The position numbers were made by a program, and so were the translations under genes. This document shows, piece by piece, positions 19,848 to 27,939 of a DNA stretch of 64,000 nucleotides. The stretch spans positions 36,564 through 100,563 of the forward strand of contig OMIN01000121.1 of the NCBI GenBank assembly GCA_900299145.1. Direction: 5' to 3'. This stretch comes from Betaproteobacteria bacterium. Lineage in GTDB: Bacteria; Pseudomonadota; Gammaproteobacteria; Burkholderiales; SG8-41. The notes beneath the pieces are model-generated. The model saw only the letters and a list, made by a program, of their open reading frames with translations, was not told the DNA's origin and made no database searches. The first letter of the stretch is position 1, and each line of letters starts with the position of its first letter.

Positions 19848-20465
19848 CTATTTTTTGATGTTCTGCACAGCCCACGCAACCAGCTCCTCAACCAGCGCAT
19901 CGCTCGCGCCGGCCAGCGCCTGCGCGGCCCCCGGCGCATTGGGTGCAGCGGGGCGTTCGGCGCTAAAGCTGCGTTGCGCATGCAGGGCGCGCGTATTCTG
20001 ATCGATGAGTGAGGCGCGCAGCCGCGCAGTGGCCTTACTCGCCTGTGCGGATTCAAACTGCTGACTGAAATCCTCCAAATCGATGCGCAGCGTGTAATCG
20101 GCGCGCGCGCCATCCTGCGCGGTGACCACGCCACGCGATGCCGCTGCGAAGCGCGCACGCACGCGTTCGGTCAGCATCAGCGCGGGCGACATGGCCCAGC
20201 GGTTTTGCGCGTAGGCGTCCGGCTGGCTCGCGTTCTGATAGATCAGCCGGTATTGAATGTTCGCGTTGTCGAGCAAAGGGCTTGCGGCCACGGGTGGAAT
20301 CAGCAGCGTGGCATTGATGACGGGCTTCGCGGCGGACTGCGCGCGCTGCGGGCCGAGGTCGAATACGGCGGGCGCATCACGTTTTTCCGGACCGAGGGCA
20401 CAGGCACTCAGCAAGAAAAAAATACTCAATAAAAACAGATACTTATGGATTTTCATGCGGACCAT
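19848..20465 (-). CDS. ABC-type transport auxiliary lipoprotein (PqiC/YmbA-like)
   Basis: Lipobox LLSACALG; follows the MCE gene in the cluster; YRLIYQNASQPDAYAQNRWAMSPALMLTERVR. Confidence 0.8.
   Translation of the reverse strand: MVRMKIHKYLFLLSIFFLLSACALGPEKRDAPAVFDLGPQRAQSAAKPVINATLLIPPVAASPLLDNANIQYRLIYQNASQPDAYAQNRWAMSPALMLTERVRARFAAASRGVVTAQDGARADYTLRIDLEDFSQQFESAQASKATARLRASLIDQNTRALHAQRSFSAERPAAPNAPGAAQALAGASDALVEELVAWAVQNIKK
20417..20447 (+). repeat. AIR copy 8, inside lipoprotein signal-peptide coding region
   Basis: aaaaaatactcaataaaaacagatacttatg. Confidence 0.9.
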
Positions 20466-20471
20466 CCTTGA

Positions 20472-21455
20472 TTATCGTTTCTGCGGCTCCACAGACCCCG
20501 ACTCCCCCGGCCCCGGCCGGCCGCTGGGGCGGCCAAACACCAATCCTGCGGGCTGCTCGTTCAACTCCGACAACAGCCGATCCAGATTCCGCGAGTTGCG
20601 TGCAAGCTCTTCTAGCAGCGTGTTGACGCGCGGTGCGATGTCACCGGAAAGACTGGAGGCCGCGCCCTGCGATGCCGCGCCCACCTGCTCCACACCTTTC
20701 GCCGCGCGATCCAGCGCATCCGCACGTTGCGCGTATTCGCGCGCGAGTTTGTCGATGCTGGCAAGCGTGGTCTTCGCTTCTTTCAGCGCGGGTGCAAGAT
20801 CACGTATCGCCACATCGGCATTCGCGATCATTTTGCGCGTATCGGCGGTGAGCGCCGGCACGTTTTTCATGCCCGGCTCCAGCGTCTGCGCCAATGAGCC
20901 GATGCGTTTGGAGGCGCCTTCCAGCTCGGCGATGGTCTTGATGAGTTGCACCTGATTCTTGTCTTCCAGCAGCTTGTTCACCCGCTGCGCGACTTCGCCA
21001 AACTGAGTAATTAAATCCTTGCCTGAACCGGTGAGTTCATCGAAGAATGATTTTTGCACGACGATGCGCTTATCCTTGTCATCGGACGGCGGCAGGAAAG
21101 TCTGATTCTTGCCGTCGTCGTCCAGCACAATGTACGCGAGCCCTGTTATGCCCTGCGTGCCCAACTGCGCAGTCGTACCTTTGGTGATGCGCGTGCCGCC
21201 CTTGACGTTGATCTTGATGAGAATGTTACGCGGGTCGTCATTGTCGAAATCGATGCTCTCGACCTTGCCGACCTCCACGCCGCGCAGCCGCACCGCCGCC
21301 TGCACGTTAAGCCCCGATACCGAATGGTTCGACACCAGCGTGTATTGCACTTTTTCGTAGTTGTCGCGGCTGAACCATTGAGCGGCCAGCAGAACGCCGA
21401 TGCCGAGCAATAATGTGAACAATCCGGCCGCCAGCGCGTGTGCGCGATTCTCCAT
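20472..21455 (-). CDS. MCE-family (MlaD-like) protein
   Basis: MENRAHALAAGLFTLLLGIGVLLA, VSGLNVQAAVRLRGVEVGKVESIDFD. Confidence 0.9.
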   Translation of the reverse strand: MENRAHALAAGLFTLLLGIGVLLAAQWFSRDNYEKVQYTLVSNHSVSGLNVQAAVRLRGVEVGKVESIDFDNDDPRNILIKINVKGGTRITKGTTAQLGTQGITGLAYIVLDDDGKNQTFLPPSDDKDKRIVVQKSFFDELTGSGKDLITQFGEVAQRVNKLLEDKNQVQLIKTIAELEGASKRIGSLAQTLEPGMKNVPALTADTRKMIANADVAIRDLAPALKEAKTTLASIDKLAREYAQRADALDRAAKGVEQVGAASQGAASSLSGDIAPRVNTLLEELARNSRNLDRLLSELNEQPAGLVFGRPSGRPGPGESGSVEPQKR

Positions 21456-21458
21456 GGC

Positions 21459-22331
21459 TTAATGTCCTTGCGCTGCTGTAATGTTGGTAACAGGTGCGGG
21501 CGTCTCCACGCCTTCCGGCGTACCCCCTGCCGCTCCGATATCCTTGATCGCTTCGAGCGCGCGTTTGCCGCGCTCGCCCTGAAAAAAATTGGCAATAAAC
21601 TGGTGCGTGGCGCTGGCAATTTGCTGCACCGAGCCGATGGCCACGATCTGCTGATCGGCGAGCACCGCCACGCGGTCCGATAACGACACCAGTGTATCAA
21701 GATCGTGCGTCACCATGACCACGGTCAACCCCAGTTCGCGGCGAATTTCCGCGATCAGCGTGACAAAACTTTCGCTGCGGTCGGGGTCGAGACCTGCCGT
21801 CGGTTCATCCAGAAACAGCAACTCCGGCTCCAGCGCCAGCGCGCGTGCGAGGCCAATGCGCTTGATCATGCCGCCCGACAGCGCCGAGGGCATTTTCTCC
21901 GCATGCCTGGCTTCGATGCCGACCATTTCGAGCTTCAAAATCACCAGGTCACGAATCAGCCCTTCGTCCAGTGCCTTCAATTCGCGCAGCGGTGTCGCCA
22001 CGTTTTCAAACACCGATAGCGCCGAATAGAGCGCACCTTCCTGAAACAGCACACCCCAGCGGTTGCGCAGCCGTCGCAGTTCCGCCGGATCGCCGGTAAT
22101 CAGCGAATGCCCGAACACCAGCACGTCGCCGCGTGTGGGGCTCTCCAGCCCCAGCATCTGCCGCAGCATGGTACTTTTGCCGCTGCCGGAACCGCCCACC
22201 AGTGACAAAATTTCACCGCGCTTTACACACAGGCTGATATCGCGATGCACCACCTGCGGGCCGAACACCGTCCAAAGCTTGCGCAATTCAATCACGCAAT
22301 CCGTTGCATCACAGGTTGCAGCATCGGCCAT
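21459..22331 (-). CDS. ABC transporter ATP-binding protein (MlaF-like)
   Basis: Walker A GGSGSGKST, LSGGMIKRIGLARALALEPELLFLDEPTAGLDP. Confidence 0.95.
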   Translation of the reverse strand: MADAATCDATDCVIELRKLWTVFGPQVVHRDISLCVKRGEILSLVGGSGSGKSTMLRQMLGLESPTRGDVLVFGHSLITGDPAELRRLRNRWGVLFQEGALYSALSVFENVATPLRELKALDEGLIRDLVILKLEMVGIEARHAEKMPSALSGGMIKRIGLARALALEPELLFLDEPTAGLDPDRSESFVTLIAEIRRELGLTVVMVTHDLDTLVSLSDRVAVLADQQIVAIGSVQQIASATHQFIANFFQGERGKRALEAIKDIGAAGGTPEGVETPAPVTNITAAQGH

Positions 22332-23488
22332 CAGCTGATCCCCACGTGCGAGAACATCACCGCGAACACCGCGTCAACCACGATCACCGTGGTAATCGCC
22401 GCCACCACCGAGCGCGTGGTGCCCGCGCCGAGGCTTTCTGTGTTCGGTTCAATGCGCAGCCCGTAATGGCAGGCCAGCAACGCGATCAGCACGCCGAACA
22501 CCACGCCTTTGCACAAGCCCAACCACAGGTTTGCAACCGGCACGGCCTGCGGCAGCGCACTCAGGAAATACTTCATCCCCAGGCCCAGTTCGATTTGCGC
22601 CGCAACCATGCCGCCAAGCAGCGCAATGGCATTGGTCCACAGCACGACCAGCGGCATGGCGATCGCCAGCGCCAGCATTTTCGGCAATACCAGCCGCAAC
22701 GTGTGCGGAATCCCCATGACCGCCATGGCGTCGATTTCCTCGGTGACGCGCATCACGCCCAACTGCGCCGTCATCGCCGAGCCGGAACGCCCCGCAATTA
22801 AAATGGCTGCCAGCACCGGCCCCAGCTCGCGGATTACCGCGACCCCCTGCAGGTTGACGATAAAAATATCTGCGCCGAACGTTTTCAACTGCTGCCCGGT
22901 GAGATACGACAGCACAATGCCCACCAGAAACCCCACCAGCGCGGTAATGCCCAGCGCCTGCGTGCCCGTGCGGTACACATTGGCGGAAATTTCCTTCCAT
23001 GGTATGCGTGACGGGTGGCGCACGATCTCGCATAAATTCAGCATCACCGCGCCCAGCAGCCGCATCACGCCCAAGGCATGATCCCACAGCGCCAACACCT
23101 GCGCGCCGACGGCGACAACGAACGCCAGCTTGTCGCGCGCCACCGTGTCCACCGGCTTCGCCGACACCAGCTTCAGATGCGTGAAAATGATTTCGTGTTC
23201 AGGCCGCAGCTCAAGATTCACCACGCGCTGATAGCCCCACACGCGCCACAGCATCATTGCACCGGCATGGTCAAGCCGTGTGATGCCGCTTAAATCCCAT
23301 TGCGCATTCCGCGGCACTTGCGCAAGACGCGCCGTCATGTCCGCCATCAGCGGCTCCAGCGAGCGCAGATTCCATGCGCCCACCACAGAAACCGTCGCAG
23401 CGCCATCACGCGCCGGCGCGACATGAAACTCGGGGGGCACCCACGCAGGCGCGGAAGATGAAGGCAGGGTAGCTGCGGAATCGGACAT
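22331..23488 (-). CDS. ABC transporter permease (MlaE-like) with N-terminal STAS-like domain
   Basis: ELGPVLAAILIAGRSGSAMTAQLGVMRVTEEIDAMAVMGI; N-terminal VVGAWNLRSLEP...WDLSGITRLDHAGAMML. Confidence 0.9.
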   Translation of the reverse strand: MSDSAATLPSSSAPAWVPPEFHVAPARDGAATVSVVGAWNLRSLEPLMADMTARLAQVPRNAQWDLSGITRLDHAGAMMLWRVWGYQRVVNLELRPEHEIIFTHLKLVSAKPVDTVARDKLAFVVAVGAQVLALWDHALGVMRLLGAVMLNLCEIVRHPSRIPWKEISANVYRTGTQALGITALVGFLVGIVLSYLTGQQLKTFGADIFIVNLQGVAVIRELGPVLAAILIAGRSGSAMTAQLGVMRVTEEIDAMAVMGIPHTLRLVLPKMLALAIAMPLVVLWTNAIALLGGMVAAQIELGLGMKYFLSALPQAVPVANLWLGLCKGVVFGVLIALLACHYGLRIEPNTESLGAGTTRSVVAAITTVIVVDAVFAVMFSHVGIS

Positions 23489-23696
23489 TGCGCCAGCGGC
23501 GTTGGAAATTCAGGACTACGGAAATGCAGGAAATATACGGGGGCTGCAAAAAGATCAGGGTTGGCGCGTGGCAGCTCCAGGCCCCTGATTGTTAAAGTTT
23601 TTTTAGTGAAATGTGCTCGTTTGATGCTAATCGCTGGGCGTCAGGAAGTCAAAACCATGCAGCTCAAACGCTGTCGATACACCACCAATTCCCACG

Positions 23697-23760
23697 TTTT
23701 GCTGCAATGCAAAAAATATTTTAGAGAACCCCTTGACATTGCATTTCGCAACCTTATAAT
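23697..23760 (+). promoter_or_regulatory. sigma70 promoter and candidate TGC-rich operator upstream of phasin
   Basis: TTGACA (23733-23738), 16-nt spacer, TATAAT (23755-23760); inverted repeat TTTTGC-TGCAAT-GCAAAA (23697-23714). Confidence 0.75.
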
Positions 23761-23850
23761 TGAAGTTGTGCGTCGCAGCAATTTAAGAGAATTCCGCGAC
23801 AATAAGAACACTGTAAAAATTTAACTATTTGAATTTAAAGGAGATTTAAA

Positions 23851-24396
23851 ATGTATCAAGCTCCGGAACACTTCGCCGCGCTGAACAAAGCCAATCTCGA
23901 AGCCGCTGCACGTTTTGCCAATGTTGCCTTTGGCGGTGCGGAACGCCTGATCGAAATCCAGTTGAAAGCGACCAAGGCCGCACTCGCCGATGGCGCCGAT
24001 ACGGCCAAGGCACTCGCCTCGATCAAGGACTTTCAGCAATTTGCCAACGTCAAGGACACCGTAGCACAACCGGTACTGGAAAAAGCCGCCGACTACGTGA
24101 AAAACGTTTACGACGTTGCCAGCGAAACGCAAGCCGAACTGGGCAAGCTGATCGAGCAGCAAGTCGCGGATTTCAACAAGCAAGTCGTGGTTGCGCTGGA
24201 TAAGTTCGCGGAAACCGCCCCGGCGGGCTCCGAAGCCGGCATCAACGCGTTCAAATCGGCGCTCGTTTCCGGCAACGCCGCCTACGAAACGCTGTCGAAA
24301 GCCGCCAAGCAGTTTAACGACAACGCCAAGAGCAACTTCGAAGCCGCAGCCAAACGCGCAACTGCCGCGCCGGCCCCGAAGAAAGCCAAGCACTAA
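23851..24396 (+). CDS. phasin family protein
   Basis: MYQAPEHFAALNKANLEAAARFANVAFGGAERLIEIQLKATKAAL; RBS aaaggag. Confidence 0.95.
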   Translation: MYQAPEHFAALNKANLEAAARFANVAFGGAERLIEIQLKATKAALADGADTAKALASIKDFQQFANVKDTVAQPVLEKAADYVKNVYDVASETQAELGKLIEQQVADFNKQVVVALDKFAETAPAGSEAGINAFKSALVSGNAAYETLSKAAKQFNDNAKSNFEAAAKRATAAPAPKKAKH

Positions 24397-24426
24397 GCGT
24401 TTACTAACGCTTCACTACCCGCTTTG

Positions 24427-24462
24427 AACGCCCCAAGGTTTGCGCCTTGGGGCGTTTTTCTT
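24427..24462 (+). terminator. Rho-independent terminator downstream of phasin
   Basis: AACGCCCCAAGG-TTTGCG-CCTTGGGGCGTTTTTC: perfect stem followed by T-run. Confidence 0.9.
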
Positions 24463-24644
24463 TGGTAAAGGCCATACCGAAAGAATCGCCTACCCATGCC
24501 GCACGTGATCTGTGCGGTAAAGAAAGTAACCGCGACACGAAAGGCCCGCCCCGATAACCTGGTTACTCATGTCTTAATGCTGTGGAAGTTTGCAGCTGGG
24601 TAGAATTGGCAGCGAATTGCCAAAGGCGCTCATTGCCCTTACAC

Positions 24645-24665
24645 TATACACATTTGATGTGTATA
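24645..24665. promoter_or_regulatory. candidate VapBC autoregulatory operator
   Basis: Perfect inverted repeat TATACACA-TTTGA-TGTGTATA just upstream of the antitoxin ATG (24677). Confidence 0.7.
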
Positions 24666-24676
24666 AACTCACAATC

Positions 24677-24916
24677 ATGAAAACCGCCAAAACTTCCCTG
24701 ACGCGTACCGGTGAACGTACAAACGTAGTGCTTGATGTCAAACTGGTGCGGGCCGTCAAGCGCTTGGCCAAGGTGCGCACCACACGCGATGCTCTGCATA
24801 TCGCGCTGGATCACTATGTCCGCAGCCGTGATTATTCTGAGGTGTTGAAATTGCGTGGCAGCGGCGGCGTTACCCCGGGCTATGACCCCAAGACCGCCAG
24901 TCCATCGCGCCTATAG
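24677..24916 (+). CDS. vapB: VapB-type antitoxin
   Basis: 79 aa, TRTGERTNVVLDVKLVRAVKRLAKVRTTRDALHIALDHYV; directly abuts PIN toxin. Confidence 0.8.
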   Translation: MKTAKTSLTRTGERTNVVLDVKLVRAVKRLAKVRTTRDALHIALDHYVRSRDYSEVLKLRGSGGVTPGYDPKTASPSRL

Positions 24917-25321
24917 ATGCTTGTCGACTCCTCGGTTTGGGTGAGGTATCTGCGTGGTGATTCCACGCCCGAAGTGGAGCTGCTGACTCGAGCCTTGACA
25001 CAATCAAGGGCGATTTGGCTAGCGCCACCAATCTTGCAAGAGGTTTTGCAGGGCGCTGACCGGCAAGACCGCTTGAACCGTTGGGATCGTATATTGGGCG
25101 AATTACCCATGCTGCTGCCGGGAGACTTGCGTGAAACGACACGTGCAGCCGCTCGGCTCTATGCGCATTGCCGCTGGAGAGGTGTAACGCCACGATCCGC
25201 CAATGATTGCTTAATTGCCATGTACGCCATCGAACATGGCGTACCGCTGCTGCATTGTGATCGCGATTTCGATCACATCGCGCGGGTTGATCGGCGATTG
25301 GAAATTGTGGCTGTCGCGTGA
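24917..25321 (+). CDS. vapC: VapC-type PIN-domain ribonuclease toxin
   Basis: MLVDSSVWVRYLRG, ANDCLIAMYAIEHGVPLLHCDRDFDHIA; acidic PIN residues present. Confidence 0.9.
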   Translation: MLVDSSVWVRYLRGDSTPEVELLTRALTQSRAIWLAPPILQEVLQGADRQDRLNRWDRILGELPMLLPGDLRETTRAAARLYAHCRWRGVTPRSANDCLIAMYAIEHGVPLLHCDRDFDHIARVDRRLEIVAVA

Positions 25322-25364
25322 TGCGGCTTTGAATGCAAGATCAAGCCTAACCTCGTTGGCTCAG

Positions 25365-25396
25365 ATAAATTAATAAAATCAGAGACTTACGATTTA
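25365..25396 (+). repeat. AIR copy 9
   Basis: ataaattaataaaatcagagacttacgattta. Confidence 0.8.
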
Positions 25397-25599
25397 TCGA
25401 AATCAAATCGTCGTCGCCCTTTTGATATTAAAGAAGCAGGGGTCGCAGTCGTGGCCCTTTTGTTCAATGTGCGCGGGCAGGTTGTCCAGGTAGATGGCGT
25501 GGGCGGCGGGGCTTGTTCTGGAAATATGTGCCTGGCTTTTTCCTTTCATTTAGCGGCTAAAATGGATGGCACTTTACCTGTTCATGCCCAGCAGTGGGG

Positions 25600-26217
25600 T
25601 TAAATAGAGCCTGACCCCTTTGATTCAACGTACACACTGAAGTCATTTGCACATGTCTGGTAAATAAATGCAATACCAACCGAAACGGTGCTATTGAATC
25701 TATAACTTACGTTATGAAACGGGTGATCCTGGCGTGCAGGTAGGTGCGTGGAACGGCGTTCACGCACCCCTTCACCATAGCGCACACTCAAATCATCGAG
25801 CGTGATACAGACCCGCGTTGCGTCAAGCGACACGACGAGTTGTTGTTGTATCCGCGCCTCAAAGGGAATGATGAACCAGCTTGCGGTAGCACTGCCATTC
25901 ATTGGCGATATGGCAGCGGCAGGGTAAAGAACATAGAGCACTCTCGCCTTATCCCCTGCTTGCTTGTAGGATCCAACCTTGAGCGCCTTCGTCAGCATCT
26001 CCAAATCCGACAAATCCCGCCGCGCCACAATCGTATCGATCAACTCAAATATTGCAGCCTTCGCCGCATCGTCAGCGGGCTTAACCTCGGATGCCGGCGC
26101 GCGCTCCCGCACGGCTTCGGCGGCAGAGGCGTCCATCGCCCCAAACATCAAAAACAAACCCAACGGCCAATACAGCCAGCTTCGCCGATCTTGTTTAAAC
26201 ATTGTGCTCTCCTTCAA
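25600..26217 (-). CDS. hypothetical exported protein (alternative start ~26202)
   Basis: Signal-peptide-like MFKQDRRSWLYWPLGLFLMFGAMDASAAEA. Confidence 0.5.
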   Translation of the reverse strand: MKESTMFKQDRRSWLYWPLGLFLMFGAMDASAAEAVRERAPASEVKPADDAAKAAIFELIDTIVARRDLSDLEMLTKALKVGSYKQAGDKARVLYVLYPAAAISPMNGSATASWFIIPFEARIQQQLVVSLDATRVCITLDDLSVRYGEGVRERRSTHLPARQDHPFHNVSYRFNSTVSVGIAFIYQTCANDFSVYVESKGSGSI

Positions 26218-26521
26218 TCATTGCACTCATCCGCTCGCTTGATTCTGGCGACGACTGAGTTTTCCTTCTAACTCAACATCAATAATCTTGTTCCTCGTCG
26301 CTAGACTTGGCCAATTTGAAACCCATCAAGCTATCGGTAAATAATTGTTTTAAAACCATTGGTTACAGATGTGTCCCGCTGCGTGCGCTGACACTGCGAT
26401 TTGAAATCCCGCGTTGCAAGTGAATCGTCTCCCCCGCCTGCGACACCCCATCACTATTGGCATCCTGCCAAACCCCAAAGCGGCTAAAGAGGGCATCGCC
26501 CGCGTCCAGCCTCAAGGCTGA

Positions 26522-27283
26522 CTAGCCCCCAAACTTCGGCGCATCCACCCAAGGAAAATTCATCGCCGTCACGCCGGCCTTCAATTCAGCAATTGCCTGC
26601 TCAACTTGTGCGGGATTCCCGCGCGCACCCAGCTCGATAAACCGCTCCGGCGACACACGCGGCAGGCTGAACACTTTCACCGCCGCGTATTTGCCCTGCA
26701 CGGCTTTCATCAAATCAATCAGCAGGCTCTCACCCGCCTCGCGCACGATGATGGCGGATTCGCCGATGCGATTGGCGTCGAACAGGTGCTTGTAGTGCGT
26801 ATCGAGCACCCAGTCGATCATCGGCCACGCCATTTGCGGAAAGCCCGGCACGAAGTAAACGTTTTTGTAGTTAAAGCCGGGGATGCGGTTGAACGAATTG
26901 GGAATGATGTTCGAGCCTTCGGGGTACGTGCCCATTTCCAGCCGCTGCGGCGTGACGCCCTTGGGGTCGTCGATGAAGCGCGCGCGGATTTCCGCTTCGG
27001 CATCCGGGTGCAGTTTTAGCCCGACGCCCGCGGCGTTGGCGGCGCACTGGCGCGTGTGATCGTCGGGGGTTGCACCGATGCCGCCGAAGCTGAACACGAT
27101 GTCTTCCATGGTGAACACGCGCTTTAACGTGGCGGTAATCAGCGGCGTGTCGTCGCCAAGGTATTGCGCCCACGCCAGTTCCAGCCCGCGCGCGGACAGC
27201 GCCCCGATCAATTTCGCCATGTGTTTATCCTGCCGCTTGCCCGACAGGATTTCGTCACCGATGATGATTGCGCCAAATTTCAT
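26522..27283 (-). CDS. molybdopterin-binding / CinA N-terminal-like protein
   Basis: MKFGAIIIGDEILSGKRQDKH, FSFGGIGATPDDHTR. Confidence 0.9.
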   Translation of the reverse strand: MKFGAIIIGDEILSGKRQDKHMAKLIGALSARGLELAWAQYLGDDTPLITATLKRVFTMEDIVFSFGGIGATPDDHTRQCAANAAGVGLKLHPDAEAEIRARFIDDPKGVTPQRLEMGTYPEGSNIIPNSFNRIPGFNYKNVYFVPGFPQMAWPMIDWVLDTHYKHLFDANRIGESAIIVREAGESLLIDLMKAVQGKYAAVKVFSLPRVSPERFIELGARGNPAQVEQAIAELKAGVTAMNFPWVDAPKFGG

Positions 27284-27344
27284 TGCTGCTCCAATTCATG
27301 CCTGGTTTAGCGTTGGCGCAAGGCGCCGGTGGCCCGGCTTGCGC

Positions 27345-27773
27345 TCAACTGTGGATGTAACTCTCCAACTGCCGGATGGTTTCCTCGCGGTCGGCGATCA
27401 CTTCCTTGATCAAATCGCCGATCGACAGCACGCCCGCGAGTTTGCCGGCGTCGACCACCGGCAGATGACGAATGCGGTGCTGCGTCATCAACGCCATGCA
27501 GTCTTCGACGGATTGCGAGGATTGTACCGTGATTACCCGCGCCGTCATGATGTCACGCACCGGCGTATCCTGCGACGAGCGGCCCAGCAGAATCACCTTG
27601 CGCGCGTAATCGCGCTCGGACACCATGCCTGCCAATCGCCCGTCTTCCAGCACCACCAGCGCGCCGATGCCTTTTTCCGCCATCACGCGTATGGCCGCCA
27701 GCACGCTGTCGCCCGGCGCCACCGCAAACACCGCGCCGCCCTTCGTCTGCAATAACTGTTTCACTGTTTTCAT
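27345..27773 (-). CDS. CBS-domain protein
   Basis: Two CBS units: DSVLAAIRVMAEKGIGALVVLEDGRLAGMVSERDYARK and QSVEDCMALMTQHRIRHLPVVDAGKLAGVLSIGDLIKEVI. Confidence 0.95.
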   Translation of the reverse strand: MKTVKQLLQTKGGAVFAVAPGDSVLAAIRVMAEKGIGALVVLEDGRLAGMVSERDYARKVILLGRSSQDTPVRDIMTARVITVQSSQSVEDCMALMTQHRIRHLPVVDAGKLAGVLSIGDLIKEVIADREETIRQLESYIHS

Positions 27774-27939
27774 CGCTGCCTCCGTTAAAGTTGGCCTGCC
27801 ACGAAACGCCTTTGAAACCAGAAGCTACCGCACGTTCAGTGTAGTCCCGTTTTCATCACGCGAAAAGCGGCGGTGTGAATGTGGCGGAATTTACGGGTAC
27901 CATCACGCCCATCCAATCAGCCCGCAAAGGAATGGCGCC

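Noticed and set aside
26341-26370. ataattgttttaaaaccattggttacagat as a further repeat copy
   Set aside because: Only the TTAC end and A-run match; too diverged to claim without an HMM score.
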